This document shows positions 53,210 to 64,000 of a stretch of 64,000 bases of DNA, in pieces. Made by a program: the position numbers and the translations under genes. The stretch comes from Bifidobacterium primatium (GTDB lineage: Bacteria; Actinomycetota; Actinomycetes; Actinomycetales; Bifidobacteriaceae), in the NCBI RefSeq assembly GCF_002802875.1, contig NZ_PEBI01000004.1, forward strand, positions 248,001 to 312,000, read 5' to 3'. The notes beneath the pieces were generated by a model. That model worked only from the letters and a program-made list of their open reading frames with translations, was not told where the DNA came from and did no database searches. Every line of letters begins with the position of its first letter. Within the stretch, counting starts at the first letter, position 1.

Positions 53210-56200
53210 ATGATGATGGACGACAACGACATCTGGCGGCGATTACGGTTCCGTGGCGAGTTCCGCGACTACCAGCGGCGCGTGCTCGACGCCGCCGGCA
53301 CTCATGCCGCCGACGGTCATGTTCATATCGTGGCGCCTCCCGGCAGCGGCAAGACCATCCTTGGCCTCGAGCTCATCCGCCGGCATGGGAGTCGACACGG
53401 CGGCAATGCGCTGGTGCTCTCCCCCACCGTCGCCATCGCCGATCAATGGACGAATCGGTTCGTCGAGAATTTTGAACCGAACGACGAGACCGGCAATGGC
53501 GAGCCCGGCGACGCTTACACCGATACCGGCGACAACCGGATCAATCCCGATGGCAACGGCCTCGATACCACCGACGACAACGCCTCCCTTCTGCGTTCCA
53601 TGGTGTCCGACGACCTTCACCATCCCAAAGCCCTGACCTCGGTGACGTATCAGGCGCTGCACGCGGCGGTCAGCGAGCGCGATGCCGTCAACATCGACGA
53701 CGCTACCGACACAACCAGCACCACCACCGAATCCCCGAAGGACCGCGAGCGCCGTCTGCTTGCCGCATTGGTCGACCGTCTTGTCGACGCCGGCGTGCGA
53801 ATCATCTGTCTTGACGAGGCGCATCATCTGCGTCGCGAGTGGCAGCGAATCCTCGAGGCGTTCGTCGCGGCGTTGCGTGCCAATCCGCGCGTCAACAACG
53901 ACATCCTCGTCATCGCCCTGACGGCCACGCCACCATATGATGCGAACGCCAACGAATGGAAACGATATATTGCATTGTGCGGCGATATCGATGAGGAGAT
54001 CTTCACTCCGGAACTGGTCAAAAGCGGTGACCTGTGCCCGCATCAGGATTTCGTGATGTTCGGTTATCCGACGCCGGCCGAGACGGCGGAGATCCGCCGG
54101 TTCCGCATCAAGGCCGGCGATGCCGTGCGGCGGATCGTGGACGGCGATCTGTTTGCGAAGGCCGTCGCCGTGGCCGGTATCGCGGCCGACGGCAGGCAGC
54201 AGCATGTGCCGCCGTCGTTGTACAGCCATCCCGACGATTATCTTGCGCTGTTGGTGCTGATGGACCGTCGTGACGGCATGGTTCCGCCGAAGCGGCTGAT
54301 TCGTCTGGTCACAACGAAACGCATGCTGCCGCGGTATCGTATGGCGTACGCGCAGCGGGCGTTCCGATTCATCGTCGGCACGCCGGAACTGTTCGGCAAG
54401 TCGTTGTCGGACCGTCTCAAACACGAGCTGACCCGCCTCGGTATGACCGACCGTGGCCGCGTCTGCCTGTTGGACAATGACGGGCTGACCCGGCGGCTGG
54501 TGTCGTCGGCCGGAAAACTCGAGTCCATAGGCCGCATCGTCCGCCATGAGAGCACGTCGATGGGCGGACGGCTGCGGATGTTGGTGCTGACCGACTACAT
54601 TCGCGCCGACGAGAAGCGCCGCATCGGCGACGACGGGCCGATCACCTCGATGGGACTGGTGCCGATTTTCGAGACGATTCGCCGGACGGTGGATGCGACG
54701 GCGGCGAGTGCCGTCTCAGGGGCAACGGCCTTGAACACTGCGGCTCCGCACATGGCCAGCTCGGATATGGCAATCGCGGATGCAAAGGCCGATCCGGCCG
54801 ATCCGGCGAACGATTTCATACCGATGGTCGGCGCCGTCTCCGGCAGTCTGACCATCATGCCGGCGAGCCTGACCGACGATATCGACCGGCTGGCGTCCTT
54901 GCGCGGCGTAATGCCCGCATATCGTCCGCTGCCGGACGAACGGTATTGCGAGGTCGACCTGGGTTCGTCGAATGGCGTGAAGACCGCCGTCGTTACCGAA
55001 CTGGTCGAGACGGGGCTGCTGCATGTGCTGGTCGGCACGAAGTCGCTGCTGGGTGAGGGCTGGGATTCGCCGAGCGTCAACACGCTGGTGCTGGCCAGCA
55101 CGGTCGGTTCGTTCATGCTGACCAATCAGATGCGAGGCCGCGCGATTCGCGCTCTGGCCGCCGACCCGGGCAAGGTGGCGAACATCTGGCATCTGGCGGC
55201 CGTGGAGCCCGAACATCTGACGTTCAGTGACGTCGGCGAGCAGACGATGCGATGGCTTGACCCGCCGGATGATTCGACCATTCACGGCGATGATTTCGCG
55301 ATGCTGCGTCGTCGGTTCGACTGTTTTCTCGGACCGTCGTATGTGTCGCGCAGTGTGGAAAGCGGCATCGACCGGCTGGGCGTGTTCACGCCGCCATACG
55401 ACCATGATGGCATCGCGCGCATCAATGCGGTGATGCTGCGACGAAGCGCGAATCGTGCACGGACCGCCGAACTATGGCGGAACGCGGTAGACGATACGGA
55501 CGGCCGGGTTTCGCAGGCCGTGCAATCGGTCCGGCCGATTGCGCCGCCACGGGCGCTGCTGTTGCTGCCGTTGGGCGAGATTCTTGTGTATGCCATGTTG
55601 TCGCAGGTTGTGGGGTTGATGGTGAACGTCGCGACGGGCATGGCGCGTTCCTCGGCCCGTTCCGGCGCGAATTTCGGATTCTGGCCTACGATGCTCATAT
55701 GCGGTGCGATGGCGCTGGTACCGATAGGACGGGCGGTCATGCGTTGGCGGGCCGTCATGGTGCCGAGGCAATCGTTGTTCGCGCTGTCGTGTGCGGTGCT
55801 CGATGCGCTGCGTGGCGTCGGCGCGATATCGTCCGATGTGTCGACCGGAATTTTGCCCGGTATTACGGCCGATGGAGAACGGACCGGCATCGGCGACCGG
55901 ATGTTCGTGACGATCGAGGATGTGCCGGCTCCCGGTTTGGATGACGAGCGGACAGCGTTGCGATGCATGGCCGTCGGCGGCACGCGGCGCGAGCAGGTCG
56001 TCTTCGCCGAAACCATGGCGGAACTTCTCTCCCCTATCGATAATCCGAGGTATGTGATCGTCGGGCGGGAGTGGGGCGTGCGCGAGTATGGCGTGAGTCT
56101 GCCATGTCCGGCCATATTCGCCCGACGCAGGCGGGACGTCGAAGTGTTGCGGAGAAGTCTGCAACGGCGTTGGGCCGGCTGCACGATCATCGACACGCAC

Positions 56201-56299
56201 ACCGAGGAAGGTCGGCGAATCCTGCTGCGCTGCCGGCTACGGTCGTTCCTCAATCGCGGCGGCAGGACGCCGAACACCGTGACGACGATGATTCGCTGA
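53210..56299 (+). CDS. SF2 DEAH-type helicase with two C-terminal membrane helices
   Basis: 1029 residues from the first of three ATGs; the third (53216) has the best spacing to GGGGAG. Helicase domain 1: APPGSGKT (42-49), CLDEAHH (200-206), ALTATPP (236-242). Domain 2: GTKSLLGEGWDSPSVNTL (609-626), motif VI QMRGRAIR (640-647). An acidic, repeat-poor insertion (90-180) and an Ala-rich insertion (495-545) interrupt the core. Two hydrophobic segments follow: about 782-807 (ALLLLPLGEILVYAMLSQVVGL) and 823-843 (FWPTMLICGAMALVPIGRAV), then a 180-residue soluble tail. Restriction/defence or DNA-repair role possible; I recognise no named family. It converges with the GH36 gene, 10 bases apart. Confidence 0.78.
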   Translation: MMMDDNDIWRRLRFRGEFRDYQRRVLDAAGTHAADGHVHIVAPPGSGKTILGLELIRRHGSRHGGNALVLSPTVAIADQWTNRFVENFEPNDETGNGEPGDAYTDTGDNRINPDGNGLDTTDDNASLLRSMVSDDLHHPKALTSVTYQALHAAVSERDAVNIDDATDTTSTTTESPKDRERRLLAALVDRLVDAGVRIICLDEAHHLRREWQRILEAFVAALRANPRVNNDILVIALTATPPYDANANEWKRYIALCGDIDEEIFTPELVKSGDLCPHQDFVMFGYPTPAETAEIRRFRIKAGDAVRRIVDGDLFAKAVAVAGIAADGRQQHVPPSLYSHPDDYLALLVLMDRRDGMVPPKRLIRLVTTKRMLPRYRMAYAQRAFRFIVGTPELFGKSLSDRLKHELTRLGMTDRGRVCLLDNDGLTRRLVSSAGKLESIGRIVRHESTSMGGRLRMLVLTDYIRADEKRRIGDDGPITSMGLVPIFETIRRTVDATAASAVSGATALNTAAPHMASSDMAIADAKADPADPANDFIPMVGAVSGSLTIMPASLTDDIDRLASLRGVMPAYRPLPDERYCEVDLGSSNGVKTAVVTELVETGLLHVLVGTKSLLGEGWDSPSVNTLVLASTVGSFMLTNQMRGRAIRALAADPGKVANIWHLAAVEPEHLTFSDVGEQTMRWLDPPDDSTIHGDDFAMLRRRFDCFLGPSYVSRSVESGIDRLGVFTPPYDHDGIARINAVMLRRSANRARTAELWRNAVDDTDGRVSQAVQSVRPIAPPRALLLLPLGEILVYAMLSQVVGLMVNVATGMARSSARSGANFGFWPTMLICGAMALVPIGRAVMRWRAVMVPRQSLFALSCAVLDALRGVGAISSDVSTGILPGITADGERTGIGDRMFVTIEDVPAPGLDDERTALRCMAVGGTRREQVVFAETMAELLSPIDNPRYVIVGREWGVREYGVSLPCPAIFARRRRDVEVLRRSLQRRWAGCTIIDTHTEEGRRILLRCRLRSFLNRGGRTPNTVTTMIR

Positions 56300-56309
56300 T
56301 GTCGTTCTC

Positions 56310-58664
56310 TCACACCTCGATGGCCCAGAACAGCACCGCGTTGGCGGGGTCGAGACTTGGCATGCGCAGTCCATACGATGCGAGCTGTGCGCCGGAGAGC
56401 GTGATGCCGTCGGCGTTCCACCAGCCGAGCGGCGTCTGGCCGTTGGATATCGCCGAGATGTCGACGTTCACCGGCACGGGCTGGAGCAGGTAGTTCTTCG
56501 CGGGGTCGAGGCCGGGCACGTGCATCGGCGCGACGGGATAGGTGGCCGACGTGGTCAGCTGCGTGAACCGGTAGATGGCGGCGGAACGGTCGGGCTTGAC
56601 CACGCCGTCGAGCCGCACGGACGGGTCGGCGCTGTCGGCGTGCACCATGGTGTCGATGGCGAACCATTCGCGATGCTTCTTGAATTCGGCTATCCATTCG
56701 GCCAGCAGGTCGAGGTCCTGCTGCGGCTGATCGAGCAGGTTCCATTCGACGCCGAGGTGGCCGAGGAACGCCATGGCCATGCGCATGGTCTGCGTCGTGG
56801 CGCGGCCGGTGGAGTGCGCGGGGCTGGCGCCCACGTGCGCGCCGATCATCTCGGGCGGTACGAGCAGCGATGTGTAGCGCTGGATGTCGGCGCGTTCGAC
56901 GGGGTCCACGCAGTCGGACGCCCAGATGCGGTCCGCGTATTCGAGGATGCCGAGGTCCACGCGTCCGCCGCCCGACGAGCAGCTTTCGATCTCGAGTCCG
57001 GGATGGCGTTCCTTGAGCGTGCGCCAGATATCGTATACGGCCATGGTCTGCGCATGCACGGCGGGACGGTAGCCATGAACCGGGCTTGCGGCCTCGGTGA
57101 CGAGCTTGTTGTGGTCCCATTTGATGTAGTCGATGCCGAGGTCGTTCACCAGCGCATCGATGCTGCCGAGAATATAGGCGGACGCATCCGGATTGGTCAG
57201 GTCGAGCACCTGCTGGCTGCGTCCTTCCATCGGCACCCGGTTCGGCGTGGGCGCAAGCATCCAGTCGGGGTGTTCGCGGGCGACGTCGGAATCGGGGTTG
57301 ACCATCTCCGGCTCGAACCACAGGCCGAATTCCATGCCGAGGCCGTGCACGTGGTCGGCGAGCGCCTTGAGGCTTTTCTCGCCGTCGGGCCAGACCGATT
57401 TCGCGATCTGCCAGTCGCCGAGGCCGGATGTGTCGTCGCGTCGGGAGCCGAACCAGCCGTCGTCGACGACGAATCGTTCCACGCCGATTTCCGCGGCCTT
57501 GTCGGCGAGCGCGGCCAAGGTGTCGTAGTTCTGCCCGAAGTACACGGCCTCCCAGGTGTTGAGGATGACGGGCCGTGGCTTGGCGCTGAGGTTCGGATGC
57601 AGTGCGCGCAGATGATGGTGGAATCGTGCGGCGATCTCGTTGAGTCCGTCGCCGTATGAGCCGTAGACCCATGGGGTCGTGTAGTTTTCGCCGGCATCGA
57701 GGGTGATTTCGCCGCCGGAGAGGAGTTCACCGCCGCCGATGATGCCGGTGGTGTAGGGCAGGCGTTCGGCGGAGAGGGTGGAGTTGCCGCTCCACCCGAC
57801 GTGCACGGCGTACGCTTCGCCGTGTTCGAAGCCGAATCCGGGTGTGCCGGCGGTGAGCAGCAGGGAGGCGTCGAAGTCGGGGCGGCCGGCGAGCGAGTTC
57901 TTTTCGAACCGGCCGATGGTCAGCGGCTGGCGTTGCGGCGAGCGTTCGCGCAGGTGGTGGCCGGTGGCGGTGAGGATTTCGGAGGCGGTTTCGGGGATGG
58001 GGAATCCGAGTTCGATGCCGCCGACCTCCAGCGGTGATGCGCAAGCGGTTCCGTCGGTGGTATTCCCGGCAGGGAGATTGCGCATCTCGGCACGCTGCCG
58101 GACGAGTCCACTGGGTTCGAGTTCGGCCCGCCAGACGACCTGCACGCCCTGTTCGGCGTCCCGCATGGCGACGTCCACCGCCGCGGTGTCGCCGTCGACG
58201 GCCGCCGCCACACCGGTGACGGCGAATCGGCAGAAGAGTTCCACGCCGTCTCGTCGGACGACGATTCGCGGTTTGCCCAGCCATGATTCGGCCTGCGTGG
58301 GCAGGATGCTCGGCCACGGCGTCTCGCTCAGCGCGCCGGAGACACGCTGCGGTTTCAATGCGTCGTAGGCGCCGAGCAGCACGACCTTGCGTCCGACGCC
58401 CGGCAACGGCCGCCCCCAGTGCACAATGCGCGGCGGTTCCATGCCCTCCGCGACATCACCGGCTTCACCGACGATGCCGCCACCCATGCCGCCGGCATCG
58501 TCGCGACCGGCATCGTCATGCAGATGATCGGGGAACACCAGCGCGAACGCCACGTCCGCCGTCGTCTGTTCCATGTAGACGACATGCACCCGCGTGCCGT
58601 CCGAGGACGTGCCGTCGTATCGTTCGATGATGGGATGGGCCGGAAGTGGCGTGAACTGCGGCAT
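56310..58664 (-). CDS. GH36 alpha-galactosidase
   Basis: 784 residues, cytoplasmic. An N-terminal beta-supersandwich (about 1-340) precedes the TIM barrel: VILNTWEAVYF (367-377), FVVDDGWFG, FGLWFEPEMVNPDSD, nucleophile Asp517 in YIKWDHNK, SCSSGGGRVDLG and acid/base Asp584 in WASDCVDPVER. A C-terminal beta domain follows. It hydrolyses alpha-1,6-galactosides such as raffinose-family sugars or melibiose. The ATG follows GAGGTAACG; the frame is open 27 bases further up without an SD. Its low linkage to neighbours suggests independent expression. Confidence 0.93.
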   Translation of the reverse strand: MPQFTPLPAHPIIERYDGTSSDGTRVHVVYMEQTTADVAFALVFPDHLHDDAGRDDAGGMGGGIVGEAGDVAEGMEPPRIVHWGRPLPGVGRKVVLLGAYDALKPQRVSGALSETPWPSILPTQAESWLGKPRIVVRRDGVELFCRFAVTGVAAAVDGDTAAVDVAMRDAEQGVQVVWRAELEPSGLVRQRAEMRNLPAGNTTDGTACASPLEVGGIELGFPIPETASEILTATGHHLRERSPQRQPLTIGRFEKNSLAGRPDFDASLLLTAGTPGFGFEHGEAYAVHVGWSGNSTLSAERLPYTTGIIGGGELLSGGEITLDAGENYTTPWVYGSYGDGLNEIAARFHHHLRALHPNLSAKPRPVILNTWEAVYFGQNYDTLAALADKAAEIGVERFVVDDGWFGSRRDDTSGLGDWQIAKSVWPDGEKSLKALADHVHGLGMEFGLWFEPEMVNPDSDVAREHPDWMLAPTPNRVPMEGRSQQVLDLTNPDASAYILGSIDALVNDLGIDYIKWDHNKLVTEAASPVHGYRPAVHAQTMAVYDIWRTLKERHPGLEIESCSSGGGRVDLGILEYADRIWASDCVDPVERADIQRYTSLLVPPEMIGAHVGASPAHSTGRATTQTMRMAMAFLGHLGVEWNLLDQPQQDLDLLAEWIAEFKKHREWFAIDTMVHADSADPSVRLDGVVKPDRSAAIYRFTQLTTSATYPVAPMHVPGLDPAKNYLLQPVPVNVDISAISNGQTPLGWWNADGITLSGAQLASYGLRMPSLDPANAVLFWAIEV

Positions 58665-58858
58665 CGTTACCTCGTTTTCGTGTCGCTGCAAACGGATTCA
58701 CGCCCATCATATTTCGTTTTCCATGTCCGGTTTCTCTGGCACGCCGGACGACTTCACGGTACAGTGTCAATGACACGAATAGACGGATACGACCTGCAAC
58801 GATTGCGACCCACGACGATTGGCGATCGGGATTGGCGTTCGGCGTACGAAAGGACGAT

Positions 58859-59998
58859 ATGGCGGCTGCGAACCAGGTGGGAATGACCGATGTGATCGAG
58901 CGGAACGTGCATGACCGGCTGAGCCGCGTCATCGACCCGGAGCTGGGCAAGTCCATCACCGACCTCGGCATGATCGTCGGCATCGAGGCGGTGCCGCGCG
59001 ACGTCATCGATTCGGGCCGTTCCATCGTGGACGTGACGGTGAAGGTGGAACTCACCGTGGAGGGCTGCCCACTGACGCAGACCATCATCGACAAGATCAA
59101 CGAGGCGGTGACGTCGTATCCGGCGGCGAAGCTGGTGCCGCACATCGACGTGGCGTCGATGAGCCAGTCGAAGCTGACCGGCCTGGTCAACGACCTCAAG
59201 GCGGAACGCAAGCAGAACCCGTTCACCAAGCCGGGCACGAAGACCCGCATCTTCGCCATCGCCTCCGGCAAGGGCGGCGTGGGCAAGTCGTCGGTGACGG
59301 CGAACCTCGCCGCCACGTTCGCGGCGCTCGGCTACGACACCGCCGCGATCGACGCGGACATCTACGGCTTCTCGCTGCCCGCGCTGTTCGGCACGCACGA
59401 CCATCCGACGAATCTCAACGGCATGCTCATGCCGGTGACGTCGTGGGGCGTCAAGCTCATCTCCATCGGCATGTTCGCCGGCGCCGACCGCGCGATCCTG
59501 TGGCGCGGGCCGAGGCTCCAGCGTTCGCTCGAACAGTTCCTCTCCGACGTGTGGTGGGGCGAGCCGGACGTGCTGCTGCTCGACCTGGCGCCCGGCACCG
59601 GCGACATGGCGATCTCGGTGGCGCAGGCGCTGCCGAACGCGGAGCTCGTGGTGGTGACCACGCCGCAGCCGAGCGCCTCCGACGTGGCGGTGCGCGCCGG
59701 CCTCGTGGCCCTGCAGGTGCCGATGAAGGTGCGCGGCGTCATCGAGAACATGAGCTACTACGAGCACAACGGCGAGAAGCTGCGCATCTTCGGCGAGGGC
59801 GGCGGCCGGCGCGTCTCCGAACAGCTCACCAAGGACCTCAAGCACGACGTGCCGCTGCTGGGCACGCTGCCGCTCGAACCCGAGGTGCGCATCGACGGCG
59901 AGGCCGGCCGCCCCGTAGTGCTGAACGACGACGGCACGCTCGCCGACACCCCGCTCGCCGCCGAATTCAAGTCCATCGCCGAACAGCTGATGAAGTAG
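58859..59998 (+). CDS. mrp: Mrp/ApbC-family iron-sulfur cluster carrier ATPase
   Basis: 379 residues. An N-terminal MIP18/DUF59 domain (about 10-105: HDRLSRVIDPELGKSITDLGMI, VELTVEGCPLTQTI) is followed by a P-loop ATPase with deviant Walker A IASGKGGVGKSSVTANLA, DADIYGFSLP, WRGPRLQRSLEQFL and LLLDLAPGTGD. The family transfers Fe-S clusters to apoproteins. The CxxC pair often seen near the C-terminus of family members is not visible here (VIENMSYYEHNG occupies the region). AAAGGACGAT precedes ATG 58859. It converges with ligA, 3 bases apart. Confidence 0.88.
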   Translation: MAAANQVGMTDVIERNVHDRLSRVIDPELGKSITDLGMIVGIEAVPRDVIDSGRSIVDVTVKVELTVEGCPLTQTIIDKINEAVTSYPAAKLVPHIDVASMSQSKLTGLVNDLKAERKQNPFTKPGTKTRIFAIASGKGGVGKSSVTANLAATFAALGYDTAAIDADIYGFSLPALFGTHDHPTNLNGMLMPVTSWGVKLISIGMFAGADRAILWRGPRLQRSLEQFLSDVWWGEPDVLLLDLAPGTGDMAISVAQALPNAELVVVTTPQPSASDVAVRAGLVALQVPMKVRGVIENMSYYEHNGEKLRIFGEGGGRRVSEQLTKDLKHDVPLLGTLPLEPEVRIDGEAGRPVVLNDDGTLADTPLAAEFKSIAEQLMK

Positions 59999-60001
59999 CC
60001 G

Positions 60002-64000
<3,999 letters not shown>

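Noticed and set aside
55282-57672. A long minus-strand open frame across the helicase and GH36 genes
   Set aside because: Arg/His-rich composition and full overlap with two well-supported genes show it is a high-GC shadow frame.

Overview
The window looks like a chromosomal segment of a Bifidobacterium (inference). It is GC-rich, with clear Shine-Dalgarno starts. It carries the actinobacterial block DUF3043 - lpdA - DUF4191 - glnA, an oversized NAD-dependent DNA ligase, several LacI-type regulators, three GPH-type sugar permeases and only cytoplasmic-looking glycosidases. No rRNA, CRISPR array, prophage or transposase was seen; there is one tRNA (Asn, anticodon GTT).

Layout. 1-13 kb: the 3' end of a LuxC-like acyl-CoA reductase and an SDR gene, an M20 dipeptidase, DUF3043, lipoamide dehydrogenase, DUF4191, adenylylation-type glutamine synthetase, a membrane-anchored Cys-rich protein, an ABC-F ATPase, tRNA-Asn and an amino-acid permease. 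12.8-20.7 kb: a galactoside module with a LacI regulator, a 1601-residue multidomain GH2 beta-galactosidase and a divergent GPH permease. 21.3-52.8 kb: a large accessory region that reads as a pectin / rhamnogalacturonan-I oligosaccharide utilisation locus. 53-64 kb: an SF2 helicase with two predicted membrane helices, GH36 alpha-galactosidase, Mrp/ApbC, LigA and the 3' part of a TPR-like protein.

How the pectin region may work (inference from families). GPH permeases import oligosaccharides. Several SGNH/GDSL esterases and an alpha/beta hydrolase remove acyl groups. A PL26/YetA-like protein and a GH28 enzyme shorten the backbone, and GH115 removes glucuronic acid branches. GH105 splits the unsaturated disaccharide into rhamnose and 4-deoxy-5-ketouronate. 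An RpiB-fold isomerase (DhuI-like) and a KduD-like SDR convert the ketouronate to 2-keto-3-deoxygluconate. Galacturonate reaches the same intermediate through UxaB and UxaA. RhaM, a second protein with two RhaM-like halves, a TIM-barrel isomerase and an AraC regulator point to rhamnose. UxaC, KdgK, KdgA and the rhamnose kinase and aldolase are not in the window.

The most unusual items are a DUF559/AbiEi-like gene bracketed by four copies of one palindrome, the membrane-helix helicase, short MITE-like repeats, and a recurrent GGCACGGA motif in two non-coding stretches. Functions are inferred from sequence patterns read by eye; no database search was run.
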